Below, one piece after another: positions 1-9,196 of a stretch of 64,000 nucleotides of DNA. The DNA comes from JAGNHN01 sp964590645 (GTDB lineage Bacteria > Bacteroidota > Bacteroidia > Bacteroidales > JAGNHN01). The translations under genes and the position numbers were made by a program. Below the pieces are notes generated by a model. The model ran no database searches. It was not told where the DNA came from and was given only the letters and a program-made list of their open reading frames with translations. The DNA lies in contig CAZPYJ010000011.1 in assembly GCA_964590645.1 (NCBI GenBank), positions 1 through 64,000 of the forward strand, read 5' to 3'. How positions within the stretch are numbered: position 1 is the first letter of the stretch; every line of letters starts with the position of its first letter.

Positions 1-2388
1 CCCAACTATCTCCAGGCTATCCGGCCCGGCATTGGCCTGGTCGGGCTGGGGGGTGAAGAGCATTGTTACCGCATCCGTAGCCGAACACCCATTTCCATCG
101 GTCCCGGTGACGCTGTATGTGGTGGTGGAAGAAGGAGACACCGTATGCCCCGATCCCGGGCCCAAAGCCTGATCCCACACATAAGTACTTGCGCCCGTGG
201 CCGAAATGTCGCTGCTCTCGCCTTCACAAATATCTGTATATGTAGCTGTGGCTGAAACTATAGGATTATTGTAAACCGTGACACGGGAACTATCGGAAGA
301 CACACAGCCGTATTGATTATTGCCATAAACCGTATACGTTGTTGTAACGAGCGGCTGTACACTGCGCTGTACCCCCACATAAGGCCGGTTGCCATTGCCA
401 ATACCCGGATACCACCAATATGACAAGGCACCTTGTGCGTTGATCAGCAACGAATCTCCTGCACATATACTGGTATCTGCCGGGGTCAAATGAATCTCTG
501 GAACAGGATAAACGCCAATCTGGATGGAGGCTGTTGCACTGCAGGAAGCAGAAGAGGTTCCTGTCACTGAATAGCTTGTTGCTGAAGACGGAGATACTGT
601 CAAAATGGAATCTGTGCCAAGTCCATTGTTCCATTGATAGGCGCTTGCCCCACTGACATTGATGATGGTGTTATGACCCGGACAAACCTGGGAATTTTGT
701 GCCGTGACTTGCAATGCCGGCAAGGGATTAACCTTCACCAGCACGCTGGCCACAGAAGAACAACCTTCTGCATTGGTTCCGCTTACCTGATAATAGCTGT
801 CTGTCGAAGGTGTGTCTGTTTTTACAGACCCATTTCCAAAGCCATTGTCCCACTGATAGAAAAGGGCTCCTGATGCGGTTAAAACGGTGGAATCTCCCTG
901 ACAAATAACCGCCGGGGTGGCGGTCAATTGGCAAACAGGGGAGCTTTTAACGTGAATCGTTTTTGAGCGGGAGATACTGCATCCGTTGCTATCGGTGCCA
1001 ATGACAGTATAGGTAGTGCTTGAATCAGGCATCAGCCATTTGCTGTTCCCTCCACCCAGGTTATGATCCCATTGATAACTGCTTAGGTTTCCTGTCAGAA
1101 AAGCCTGAATTGAATCACCCTGGCAAATGCTGTCTTTCAGTGTGGTGATAGAAAATGCGGGTAAAGGAGAAACTACGATGCTTATTGAATCCACAGCGCT
1201 ACATCCGATTTGATCTGTCGCGCTTACATAATATGTGGTCGTGCTTTGAGGATGAACAGTCAGGGCAGATGTATCCGTTACGGTATGGGCCCATTGGTAG
1301 GAAAGGCCACTGCTGACCGAAAGATGTGCTGATTCTCCTGCACAAAGGCTGTCCTTGTCTGCCAATAGATTTAAACTTAAATGAGAGGCAAGACTAAGCA
1401 CACAGCTGTCCTGGATGGTGCAACTACCCTTCCTGATCTCAACAATGTATACACCAGGAGCATTGACCAAAATGGTTTCGGTGGTATCCCCGGTATTCCA
1501 TAAATACGAATCACCGTCGCTGCCAGCATCCAACAAAATACTGGAACCCTGGCACAAGACTTCCACGGAGGGAAGCGTAGAGACGGGCATAAGGGTATCG
1601 ACAAGAATTTCCAGACTGTCTCTGCACGATAATAGGCCGTCATCGATAAGTAAAACAATATGGCCTGAGGAAAGCGGTGTGATCCAGACAGAATCCCCAA
1701 TTTGCCCGGAGGACCAGAGGTAGTTGAGGCCGCCCTTTGCACGGAGCAGCAGGCTTGTGCCTTTGCATACGCTGGTATCTGCGTTAATGATCCCGCGCAA
1801 ACTATCACATTGTGGAATATGGAAAGGCTTCTCCAGCCAACTGTGATTAACATCCCCCATTGCCAGAAAAGGAATGAGCACCTGCACCTGCTCATTCGCT
1901 CCCACGACGATGGTATCAGGCAGATGCACCCAATCTGCAAAAAAACTATGACCGGGCAAATCTGCAAAGCGAAGCGCGATAGCATAGGCATCTGTAGCAT
2001 TGGTGTAGGTATCAAAATTTACATCTGCAGCATCAAGCGCGATACCGCGCAAGGTATCCAGTTCTACAAAATGGCGCATCACAATGAGGGCATCCAATGC
2101 ATTGACGGCGCCCCAGGGCCATTGATGTGTATTCCTGGCGCTCAAAAAATACATTCCTGGAATGACAGAAAAAGAAAACAGCCCCAAACTGTCTGAAATA
2201 GTTGAATCTACAATATTACCACTACCATTATGCAGAAAAACAGTGATGCTGTCCAAGGGAGTCTTTGCGCTATTTGCATATACCACTTCACCACTAATTG
2301 TAGTACTGTTGGTCTGGGCATACAACAATCCCACTCCGCCTTTGCCTATGATAATCAGCAGTAAGGCGATACAGATAAATCGTGCCAT
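1..2388 (-). CDS. Large secreted surface protein with dockerin-like and PKD/Ig-like repeats (3' end outside the window)
   Basis: The reading frame is open from an ATG at 2388 to base 1 (796 codons, no stop), so the C-terminus is missing. An N-terminal hydrophobic signal peptide (MARFICIALLLIIIGKGG) is followed by a carboxypeptidase-regulatory-like beta domain (about residues 28-90). Next comes a dockerin-like calcium-binding region (about 92-180) with NALDALIVMRHF, DVNFDTYTNATDAY and MGDVNHS. After that come about eight Ig/PKD-like repeats of roughly 75-85 residues, each with a core such as CxGxSxxLxAxGxxxYxW. The last residues in the window, PQPDQANAGPDSLEIVG, are the linker that precedes the FISUMP domain in the protein at 57957-61673. 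This gene therefore probably also ends in a FISUMP domain (inference). Likely exported to the cell surface; ligand unknown. Confidence 0.85.
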   Translation of the reverse strand, partial: MARFICIALLLIIIGKGGVGLLYAQTNSTTISGEVVYANSAKTPLDSITVFLHNGSGNIVDSTISDSLGLFSFSVIPGMYFLSARNTHQWPWGAVNALDALIVMRHFVELDTLRGIALDAADVNFDTYTNATDAYAIALRFADLPGHSFFADWVHLPDTIVVGANEQVQVLIPFLAMGDVNHSWLEKPFHIPQCDSLRGIINADTSVCKGTSLLLRAKGGLNYLWSSGQIGDSVWITPLSSGHIVLLIDDGLLSCRDSLEILVDTLMPVSTLPSVEVLCQGSSILLDAGSDGDSYLWNTGDTTETILVNAPGVYIVEIRKGSCTIQDSCVLSLASHLSLNLLADKDSLCAGESAHLSVSSGLSYQWAHTVTDTSALTVHPQSTTTYYVSATDQIGCSAVDSISIVVSPLPAFSITTLKDSICQGDSIQAFLTGNLSSYQWDHNLGGGNSKWLMPDSSTTYTVIGTDSNGCSISRSKTIHVKSSPVCQLTATPAVICQGDSTVLTASGALFYQWDNGFGNGSVKTDTPSTDSYYQVSGTNAEGCSSVASVLVKVNPLPALQVTAQNSQVCPGHNTIINVSGASAYQWNNGLGTDSILTVSPSSATSYSVTGTSSASCSATASIQIGVYPVPEIHLTPADTSICAGDSLLINAQGALSYWWYPGIGNGNRPYVGVQRSVQPLVTTTYTVYGNNQYGCVSSDSSRVTVYNNPIVSATATYTDICEGESSDISATGASTYVWDQALGPGSGHTVSPSSTTTYSVTGTDGNGCSATDAVTMLFTPQPDQANAGPDSLEIVG

Positions 2389-2504
2389 AATGTAAAAGAT
2401 AAATAGAAGAATAGCGCTAAGCGCTGCCTGATTTTCTAAATTTCAAAAATATAGTCTCTTCTATTAAGAATAAGTATAAATTACATATTACAAACAACAA
2501 CATA

Positions 2505-2536
2505 ACAAAAACCCTCAACTCCAATAGGAATGAGGG
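2505..2536 (-). terminator. Intrinsic terminator downstream of rnfA
   Basis: On the minus strand a CCCTCA/TGAGGG stem with a 13-nt loop (2512-2536) is followed by TTTTTG (2511-2506). It lies 57 nt past the rnfA stop and would end the rnf operon transcript. Confidence 0.5.
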
Positions 2537-2592
2537 CATTAACCCTTCCGAAAGCAGAAAACAAGCTTCCGTATTAATTGAGAGGATGATAT

Positions 2593-3168
2593 TTAGACCA
2601 ATCCGGCGAAGCCCATAAAGGCCAGGGCCAGGATACCGGCGGCAACGAGGGCTGCGGGGATGCCACGCATTCCTTTGGGAAGATCCATCATATCCAGATG
2701 CTCACGGATCCCTGCAAACAGCAGCAGGGCCAGGGCGAAGCCAATGGCATTGGCAATAGCGAAGACTACGCCTTCAATCAGGCTGAAATCCTTTTGGATA
2801 GTCAGAATGGCTACCCCCAAAACCGCGCAATTGGTGGTGATCAAGGGAAGAAAAATGCCCAGGGCCTGATATAAGGGGGGGCTCACTTTCTTCAGGATAA
2901 TCTCCACCATCTGCACCAGGGAAGCGATGACCAGGATAAAGCTGATGGTTTGCAGGAAATCCAGTCCGAACGGATTCAGAATATAATGTTTGATCAACCA
3001 GGTGACGATGGTGGCCAGGGTCATTACAAACATCACGGCCATACTCATCCCTGTGGCGGTACTCACTTTTCCTGACACGCCAAGAAAAGGGCAAATCCCC
3101 AGGAACTGCGCCAGCACGATATTATTAACAAATATCGCTGCAATGATAATGATCAGATATTGTTCCAT
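2593..3168 (-). CDS. rnfA: Rnf complex subunit A (ion-translocating ferredoxin:NAD oxidoreductase)
   Basis: Integral membrane subunit of the Rnf complex, which couples electron flow between ferredoxin and NAD to H+ or Na+ transport. The 191-residue product begins MEQYLIIIIAAIFVNN, the conserved RnfA start, so the ATG at 3168 is chosen over an upstream one at 3243. It has six hydrophobic helices and the conserved Cys segments LAQFLGICPFLGV and PLITTNCAVLG; in the family such paired cysteines hold a membrane-embedded Fe-S centre with RnfE. Last gene of the rnfBCDGEA run, 25 nt after rnfE. Identification is firm. Confidence 0.95.
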   Translation of the reverse strand: MEQYLIIIIAAIFVNNIVLAQFLGICPFLGVSGKVSTATGMSMAVMFVMTLATIVTWLIKHYILNPFGLDFLQTISFILVIASLVQMVEIILKKVSPPLYQALGIFLPLITTNCAVLGVAILTIQKDFSLIEGVVFAIANAIGFALALLLFAGIREHLDMMDLPKGMRGIPAALVAAGILALAFMGFAGLV

Positions 3169-3193
3169 TTCTTCAGAGCTAAAACGTGAATAA

Positions 3194-3766
3194 TCAAGCT
3201 TTACGCAACATTGCGATGAGGTATCCCAATCCGATAAATGCACCCGGAGCTAATACAAACACCAGCATCCCGTCTCCCGGCAAAAGCTTTATCCCGAAGA
3301 GGGCATTGCTCCCCAATACCTCCCTTACTGCTCCCAGCAAAGTGAGTGCAAAGGAAAAACCAAGCCCCATTCCTAAACCGTCGATCACGGCAGAGACAAA
3401 GGACTGGCGGGAAGCAAAAGCTTCGGCACGGCCAAGCACCAGACAGTTTACTACGATAAGCGGAATAAAGAGGCCTAGCTGCTCAAAAAGTGCAGGCATA
3501 AAGCCTTGCATCAGCAGCTCGACGATAGTTACAAAAGAAGCAATGATCACGATAAAGGAAGGAATCCTTACTTTATTGGGAATAAAGCTCTTAATCAGGG
3601 AGACGACGATATTGGACATCACCAGTACGAAGGTGGTGGCAAGCCCCATTCCCAGTCCGTTGATCGCAGAAGTAGTCACTCCCAGTGCGGGACAGAGCCC
3701 GAGCAAGAGCACAAAAACCGGATTTTCTCGAATAAAACCCTTGGTAAAGTTGCTTATCTGATTCAT
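3194..3766 (-). CDS. rnfE: Rnf complex subunit E
   Basis: Integral membrane Rnf subunit, 190 residues, paralogous to RnfA. Visible marks are GFIRENPVFVLLLGLCPALGV at the N-terminus with one conserved Cys and FIPLIVVNCLVLGRAEAFA with the other. It has six predicted membrane helices. The start ATG overlaps the rnfG stop by 4 nt (3763-3766), indicating translational coupling. Upstream is rnfG and downstream rnfA, the standard order. Confidence 0.95.
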   Translation of the reverse strand: MNQISNFTKGFIRENPVFVLLLGLCPALGVTTSAINGLGMGLATTFVLVMSNIVVSLIKSFIPNKVRIPSFIVIIASFVTIVELLMQGFMPALFEQLGLFIPLIVVNCLVLGRAEAFASRQSFVSAVIDGLGMGLGFSFALTLLGAVREVLGSNALFGIKLLPGDGMLVFVLAPGAFIGLGYLIAMLRKA

Positions 3767-4344
3767 TTCTCCTGTCCTCCTTCCTTTTGATATGCATTCC
3801 AGGCCCGGTCAACGGCATCGCAGAAAGCACGTGAAGTGATGGTTGCTGCTGTGATGGCATCCACATCACCCCCGTCCTTGGTCACCATCAGCTTGAATTC
3901 CTCGGGCTTTTTATCCCTGAACTGGGCGCTCCAGGGAGATTTGCTGATGTCCATCTTATCTCCCAGACCCGGAGTTTCTTTGTGCTCCAGCACAGCTGTA
4001 TTATGAATACTGCCCTCGGGCAGGAACCCTACCATAATCCATATTCTTTGTGTAAAACTCAGGTCGGAGTAAGTCCGGATCGCGGTACCGACTATTTCTT
4101 CCCCGGATTTTGCCACATAGAAGGTGACCGGATCCTTGCTTCCTTCCGGCAGCACTTCTTTTTCTTCAATGCTCGTGAACTCTGGCACTACAATTCCGAT
4201 AGCCTGCTCGAGCCTGGCTTTTTTGGCCGCAGCAATAGGCTCTTTCGTCAGATTATACACTCCTCCCAGGGCCAGGGCTGCCACGCCTGTCACCATCATC
4301 AGGGTGAGTACCATATTTTTAAAATTCGATTCCCTTGTTGCCAT
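3763..4344 (-). CDS. rnfG: Rnf complex subunit G (covalent FMN-binding)
   Basis: Single-pass membrane flavoprotein subunit of Rnf, 193 residues. One N-terminal transmembrane helix (about residues 10-28) is followed by an extracytoplasmic FMN-binding domain. The FMN attachment region reads DAITAATITSRAF (about residues 162-174); in the family FMN is linked to the last Thr of an S/TGATxT-type motif, here TAATIT. ETPGLGDKM is a second conserved element. The motif has Ala where Gly is more usual, a mild deviation. Overlaps rnfE by 4 nt; rnfD is 12 nt upstream. Confidence 0.93.
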   Translation of the reverse strand: MATRESNFKNMVLTLMMVTGVAALALGGVYNLTKEPIAAAKKARLEQAIGIVVPEFTSIEEKEVLPEGSKDPVTFYVAKSGEEIVGTAIRTYSDLSFTQRIWIMVGFLPEGSIHNTAVLEHKETPGLGDKMDISKSPWSAQFRDKKPEEFKLMVTKDGGDVDAITAATITSRAFCDAVDRAWNAYQKEGGQEK

Positions 4345-4356
4345 TGTCAGATAGAT

Positions 4357-5355
4357 TTAAGCTTTCACCACTTCTCCGAAACGCTTGGGCTTCAAGGCTC
4401 CGTCAAGCAGTGGCACAAAGGCGTTCATAATCAGGATTGCAAAAGAAACCCCTTCCGGGTAGGCTCCCCAAAGGCGGATCACCATCGTCAGCACCCCGGC
4501 CCCCACCCCGTATACAATCTGTGCCCGGCCAGACATAGGTGAGGAGGAATAATCCGTAGCCATATAAAAAATGCCCAACATCATCCCGCCGGTGAGCAAA
4601 TGAAAGAAAGGATCGGCGTACATTGTGGGGTCGATCAGCCAGAATATGCCGGAGAAGACCACAACAGAACCCAGATAAGCTGTAGGTATCTGCCAGGTAA
4701 TAATTCTTCGTGCAAGCATATATATCGCGCCTAAGATCAGGGCCAATGCACTTACTTCACCGATGCAGCCGCCCTGGTTTCCCAGCAGGGCCGTCACATA
4801 ATCCGGTAGTTCCGGGGCCAGCTCCTGTATGCTCTTTCCGGCTCGCACACCCTCTTTAAGGATACCCAAAGGCGTAGGGCCGGTAATCGCATCCGTCAGC
4901 CCGGGGGCAAAAAGCGGCTTGGGTACCGGCCAACTGGTCATTTGTACAGGGAAAGAAATCAGGAGAAACACACGTCCTACCAGGGCGGGGTTAAAAATGT
5001 TTTTACCCAGCCCGCCAAACGACATTTTTCCCATCCCGATGGCTACCAGGGCTCCGATCACCAATATCCACCAGGGAAGGTTGCTGGGCACATTGAAGGC
5101 AAGCAGAACCCCCGTGATGATGGCCGAACCATCGTTGATGGTAGTGGGCCCTTTGATGAGATATTTTTGAATGATGTATTCAAAGAAAAGGCAGGCCATC
5201 ACAGAAATGAGCAGGACACGGAAGGCCCCCCATCCAAAGAAATACACTGATACCAGCATTGCCGGGATCATTGCATATACCACTCCGTACATCAGCTTGC
5301 TGACAGACTCCTGCCCGTGTACGTGTGGGGATCCGGAAACGGTAAACATATTCAT
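4357..5355 (-). CDS. rnfD: Rnf complex subunit D (membrane FMN-binding)
   Basis: Polytopic membrane flavoprotein of Rnf, 332 residues, NqrB/RnfD family. The N-terminus has VSGSPHVHGQESVSKLMYGV, the family signature before the first helix. GKNIFNPALVGRVFLL is conserved in the middle. DAITGPTPLGIL carries the Thr to which FMN is covalently attached in the family. About nine to ten membrane helices are predicted. Six nt separate it from rnfC and 12 nt from rnfG, inside one operon. Confidence 0.95.
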   Translation of the reverse strand: MNMFTVSGSPHVHGQESVSKLMYGVVYAMIPAMLVSVYFFGWGAFRVLLISVMACLFFEYIIQKYLIKGPTTINDGSAIITGVLLAFNVPSNLPWWILVIGALVAIGMGKMSFGGLGKNIFNPALVGRVFLLISFPVQMTSWPVPKPLFAPGLTDAITGPTPLGILKEGVRAGKSIQELAPELPDYVTALLGNQGGCIGEVSALALILGAIYMLARRIITWQIPTAYLGSVVVFSGIFWLIDPTMYADPFFHLLTGGMMLGIFYMATDYSSSPMSGRAQIVYGVGAGVLTMVIRLWGAYPEGVSFAILIMNAFVPLLDGALKPKRFGEVVKA

Positions 5356-5361
5356 ATTTTC

Positions 5362-6690
5362 CTAATTTCTACGGTTACGGATAATTTGGCCCACTCTGAT
5401 TTTGCCCACCCTGAGATAATCCAGGAGAGGCAGTGAGGAGGGACAGGTATACTGGCAGGAGCCACATTCGATGCAATCCATAATCCTGGCCTGCTCTGTT
5501 TTTTCCCAAAGCATCTGCTTAGCGGTATTGGCGAGTAAGTAGGGTTCGAGGCCCATCGGACAGGCTGAAATACATTTGCTGCAGCGGATACAATGATTGG
5601 AACGAAGGCGTCTGGATTCTTCCTTGCTCAAAATCAGGATTCCGGATGTTCCCTTCACAACAGGAACATCCAGCGATGTCAGTGCTTTACCCATCATCGG
5701 GCCGCCATTGATAATCTTTCCGGCGCTTTCAGGAAGTCCACCGGCCTGCTCTACAAGAAGACTCACCGGTGTTCCGATGCGCACCAAAAAATTGCCTGGA
5801 TTCTTCAAACCGCTACCCGTCAGGGTTACCACCCTTTCTATTAAGGGCTTATTCTTCTGGATGGCCTCGTATACCGCGAATGCGGTTCCGACATTATTGA
5901 CTACACATCCTACATCCAGGGGTAATTTGCCGGAAGGCACCTCCCGGCCTGTGAGGGCTTTGATTAATTGTTTCTCCCCGCCCTGGGGATACTTGACTTT
6001 CAAAGCGTGTACCTCTATTCCGGGGTAGTTTACGGCTGCTTCCCTCATCGAGGCAAGGGCTTCCGGCTTATTGGCTTCGATTCCGATAAGGGCGCGCTTC
6101 ACATCCAGTCCCTTCATCAGAATCAGGGTTCCGGTCAGTACCTCCTCGGTCCGCTCAATCATCAGGCGGTCGTCAGCAGTGAGGTAAGGCTCACATTCCA
6201 CTCCGTTGATAATTAAGGTTTCTATACGCTTGCCATCCGGAACCATCAGCTTGACGTGGGAAGGAAAAGTGGCGCCACCCAGGCCCACAATGCCCAGGTC
6301 CTTGATCTTGCTCACGATCTCATCTTTTGTGAGGCTGATCTCGCGCAAGAGGGTCTCTGAGCGATCGATGTGCTCTTCCCATTCATCCCCTTCCACTTTG
6401 ATCGTAATGGCAGCCTGCTTGTATCCGCTGCTGTTGATCACATCATCCAGTTTTAGCACCGTACCTGAAACAGGCGAGTGGATGTTGGCGGAAATGAAGG
6501 CTTCGCCTTTGGCAATCAGCTGCCCGGTTTTAACAGCATCCCCTTTCTTGACCAGGGCTTTGGAGGGTGCTCCTAAATTCTGGGCCAGGGGAACACTGAT
6601 CTGCGTGGGCAAGGGCAGCGGCACTATGGCTGCAGCTGCGGTAATCTTATTTTCCGGTGGGTGAACACCACCCATACTAAATGTTTTCAA
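5362..6690 (-). CDS. rnfC: Rnf complex subunit C (NADH-binding, Fe-S)
   Basis: Peripheral cytoplasmic subunit where NAD is reduced or oxidised. The 442-residue protein has an N-terminal RnfC/biotinyl-like barrel, then a NuoF-like Rossmann region with GLGGATFPSHVKL and NGVECEPYLTADDRLM, an SLBB domain, and a C-terminal pair of [4Fe-4S] motifs, CIRCSKCISACP and CIECGSCQYTCP. Length matches the compact RnfC of anaerobes, without the long Ala/Lys-rich tail of proteobacterial forms. 32 nt downstream of rnfB. Confidence 0.95.
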   Translation of the reverse strand: MKTFSMGGVHPPENKITAAAAIVPLPLPTQISVPLAQNLGAPSKALVKKGDAVKTGQLIAKGEAFISANIHSPVSGTVLKLDDVINSSGYKQAAITIKVEGDEWEEHIDRSETLLREISLTKDEIVSKIKDLGIVGLGGATFPSHVKLMVPDGKRIETLIINGVECEPYLTADDRLMIERTEEVLTGTLILMKGLDVKRALIGIEANKPEALASMREAAVNYPGIEVHALKVKYPQGGEKQLIKALTGREVPSGKLPLDVGCVVNNVGTAFAVYEAIQKNKPLIERVVTLTGSGLKNPGNFLVRIGTPVSLLVEQAGGLPESAGKIINGGPMMGKALTSLDVPVVKGTSGILILSKEESRRLRSNHCIRCSKCISACPMGLEPYLLANTAKQMLWEKTEQARIMDCIECGSCQYTCPSSLPLLDYLRVGKIRVGQIIRNRRN

Positions 6691-6722
6691 GGCTTTACCC
6701 TCCTTTACTTTATTCGGTTTCT

Positions 6723-7622
6723 TCAGGATTCGCTCACAGGCGTTTTCTCCTCCGGTCCGGCCGGAACCTTCTCAGGGGCAGTCTCCGGCTCAGGCTTGGG
6801 TTTGCGGGGAGGGAAGTTCAACTCGTGAATGGCATTGGTTGGACATTCCGGGACGCACTTCCTGCATAATTTGCATTTGACCGGATCAATATAAGCGAGG
6901 TTGTTTTCTAAGCTAATGGCTTCAAAAGGACAAATCTTGACACACTTCCCGCAGCCTATGCAGGCTACACTGCAATTCTTTTTGGCCGGACCGCCCCTTT
7001 CTTCATTGATACAGGAAACAAATATCCGACGGTCTTTTTTTCCTCTCGGTCGCAGTTCAATGATTCTGCGAGGGCAGGCCTTCACGCAGGCACCGCAGGC
7101 CACACACTTATCGTTGACTACAGGCAGACCGGTTTCCTGGTCCATATCAATCGCATCGAAGTCGCAGGAAACCACACAATCGCCCAGACCCAGGCAGCCG
7201 AATGGGCATCCGCTTTCTCCGGCATATAAGTTATGTGCAAAGAAACAAGTAGCCGGACCGTCGTAAGCCACCTTTTGCGGGGCATTTACCCGGCTTCCTG
7301 AACACCTGACCACGGCAATCTCCGGATCCACTTCGGCAGCTTCAAGCCCCATAGCCTTGGCAATGGCCTGCAATGTATCATTTCCTCCCGGAGGACAATT
7401 CATCCCTTCCAGGCTCTCATTTCTGACTACGGTCTCGGCGAAGGCCCTGCATCCTGCATAACCACAACCACCGCAGTTTGCAGCCGGCAATAAGGCTTCT
7501 ACCACATCAATGCGTGGATCTTCAATCACTTTGAAGCGCTGGGCAACAAAAAACAGAATGATGGCAGCCAGAGTCCCCAATGAGGCGAGCGAGACTACAG
7601 CATATACAATAATACTGTCCAC
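6723..7622 (-). CDS. rnfB: Rnf complex subunit B (multi-[4Fe-4S] ferredoxin-interacting subunit)
   Basis: Electron-entry subunit that accepts electrons from ferredoxin. 299 residues: an N-terminal membrane anchor (residues 5-27), the RnfB-type Fe-S domain NCGGCGYAGC, then four ferredoxin-like clusters, CPFGCLGLGDCVVSC, CVACGACVKACP, CIGCGKCVKICP and CKLCRKCVPECP, and a Pro/Glu-rich tail. This extended cluster set is typical of RnfB from anaerobes. First gene of the rnf run; a candidate promoter lies at 7684-7691. Confidence 0.95.
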   Translation of the reverse strand: MDSIIVYAVVSLASLGTLAAIILFFVAQRFKVIEDPRIDVVEALLPAANCGGCGYAGCRAFAETVVRNESLEGMNCPPGGNDTLQAIAKAMGLEAAEVDPEIAVVRCSGSRVNAPQKVAYDGPATCFFAHNLYAGESGCPFGCLGLGDCVVSCDFDAIDMDQETGLPVVNDKCVACGACVKACPRRIIELRPRGKKDRRIFVSCINEERGGPAKKNCSVACIGCGKCVKICPFEAISLENNLAYIDPVKCKLCRKCVPECPTNAIHELNFPPRKPKPEPETAPEKVPAGPEEKTPVSES

Positions 7623-7683
7623 GTTTTTCCTTTTTTAGAGGTTTACAGATCGCACTGAGGGAGCTTTACAATTCAGCGCCCGA

Positions 7684-7691
7684 CAAATTTA
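7684..7691 (-). promoter_or_regulatory. Candidate -7 box for the rnf operon
   Basis: Minus strand reads TAAATTTG, a perfect TAnnTTTG match, 61 nt before the rnfB start inside the 272-nt gap behind rseC. No clear TTTG at the usual upstream spacing. The gap also holds two copies of AAAAACCTGA (7743-7752 and 7806-7815) of unknown meaning. Confidence 0.4.
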
Positions 7692-7894
7692 TAAACAAAA
7701 GTCTGCCCGCTTGCTTCTGAAAAACCGTTCTAAATAAGAACAAAAACCTGACTATCAATCACATAAAAAGGAAGCCCCCAAAAGAACACGCCTACATCTG
7801 CTCGCAAAAACCTGAATACCAGTTTTTTGGATTTTTTGTTTAGATCGGCTATAAATTAGCTTTATTCACAATCAAGAAGAAGGGAGAAAGGAGC

Positions 7895-8320
7895 TCAAGG
7901 GCGCAAAAAGAACTGGGTGCGCTTGCGGATATGGTCTCTTCTGAGCCACAATATTGCATAGTAGGGTATGAGGGAAACCAGACCCAACAAGCCTGACAAG
8001 GCCTCATCCCCGGTCAGGATAAGGGCAGTAATCAGGACAAAAAGCAAAACCAGGAGGGGGATAGCATAGCCAAGGATTACCGCACGTGTACCGGTGCTCA
8101 GGTTCATCATCACCTCCACCGTCTGTCCTACCTGATAATCGCCCGGCTTTTCCTGCGGGATATCGATCAGTTTCTCTTCCATCTCAGCCATATTGCAGGC
8201 TGATTTTGCGTGGCAGGAAGAACAGGCAGAAGCACTGAGAATGCGGACGCGTAAGCCATCGGGGGTCACTTCATCGACGATGCCCGGGTGGGAAACCTGC
8301 TTATTTGAGGAATACGTCAT
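7895..8320 (-). CDS. rseC: RseC/SoxR-reducing-system family membrane protein
   Basis: 141 residues. An N-terminal cytoplasmic Cys cluster, CSSCHAKSAC (about residues 33-42), precedes two transmembrane helices (about 80-100 and 107-125), the layout of RseC/MucC proteins, which are linked to Rnf/Rsx function in other bacteria. It sits directly upstream of rnfB on the same strand and 19 nt after an SDR gene, so it may be part of, or help assemble or reduce, the Rnf system. Family assignment is good; exact role is inferred from context. Confidence 0.8.
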   Translation of the reverse strand: MTYSSNKQVSHPGIVDEVTPDGLRVRILSASACSSCHAKSACNMAEMEEKLIDIPQEKPGDYQVGQTVEVMMNLSTGTRAVILGYAIPLLVLLFVLITALILTGDEALSGLLGLVSLIPYYAILWLRRDHIRKRTQFFLRP

Positions 8321-8339
8321 AGTGTTATTGCTTTAAGGC

Positions 8340-9044
8340 TCAGGGCGTTTTCAGTGATACGGGTATGATCTTTCCGTTTATGAAGCGCTGCGCCTTTTCG
8401 GCAAAAGTACAAATGAATTGCCCCATACTCTCTGCATCCATTTCTGCTTTCATCCCGGGGAAAGCTTCCTGCATCATCTCCGTCTGGACTGCACCCAGCG
8501 CCAGGCAATTCACTCTGATGCCACGTTCGCGCAGTTCTTCCGCCATTGATTCTGTCAGCACACATAAGGCCGCCTTCGTGGCCGAGTATATTGAAAGGCC
8601 GGGAAACTTAACGCTCCCCTGAAAGCCGGCCATACTGCTGATGTTCACAATGTGGGACCCCTCCACCATTGAGGGAAGAACCATCTGGCTCAGAAAGAAG
8701 GCACTCCGGAGATTCACCCCGACCAGTCGTTCAAAATCTTCTTCATCCAGATCCTCCAGGCTTTTATTGATCAGCAGGCCGGCATTATTGATCAAGACAT
8801 CAACCCTGTTAAAATAGGCCCGCAATAAAGGAAACAGTTTGCCTTGCATATCCGGTCGTCCCAAATCAAAAGCAAGCGGATAAATCCTGCCCGGAAGACC
8901 ATCTGCCTTGGCCTTGCGCTTAATATCGATCAGCACATCCTTATTCCTGGATAAGGCCAGAATATTATTATCCTTGTCTTTGGCAAATGCCCTGACTACC
9001 TGATGTCCTATGCCCCGGCTGGCACCTGTTATAATGATATTCAT
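8340..9044 (-). CDS. Short-chain dehydrogenase/reductase
   Basis: Classical SDR, 234 residues, cytosolic NAD(P)-dependent oxidoreductase. Visible motifs: TGASRGIG cofactor loop (residues 6-13), NNAG, catalytic SSMAGF Ser and YSATK (Tyr and Lys), and a C-terminal segment ending in VSLKTP. Substrate cannot be read from sequence. It is the first gene of a minus-strand run SDR-rseC and divergent from hutI. Confidence 0.85.
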   Translation of the reverse strand: MNIIITGASRGIGHQVVRAFAKDKDNNILALSRNKDVLIDIKRKAKADGLPGRIYPLAFDLGRPDMQGKLFPLLRAYFNRVDVLINNAGLLINKSLEDLDEEDFERLVGVNLRSAFFLSQMVLPSMVEGSHIVNISSMAGFQGSVKFPGLSIYSATKAALCVLTESMAEELRERGIRVNCLALGAVQTEMMQEAFPGMKAEMDAESMGQFICTFAEKAQRFINGKIIPVSLKTP

Positions 9045-9167
9045 CGGCTGAATTTTGGATCAATCAGTCAAAGATAGAGATTTGATAGATAAATACCACA
9101 TAAGAATATGGCAGGGATTTTTGCTCCTCCTCTCACCCCCGGATTAGGCAGAACCCGGCAGAATAAT

Positions 9168-9175
9168 TAATTTCG
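9168..9175 (+). promoter_or_regulatory. Possible -7 box for hutI
   Basis: TAATTTCG, one mismatch to TAnnTTTG, ends 21 nt before the hutI ATG in the divergent SDR/hutI intergenic region. Confidence 0.3.
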
Positions 9176-9196
9176 TCTGCCCTAAATTATGGAAGA

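Noticed and set aside
1377..2015. 212-codon minus-strand open frame overlapping the surface protein
   Set aside because: Out of frame with the Ig-repeat protein on the same strand, low-complexity composition with many Cys/Trp/Ser and no family; shadow frame.
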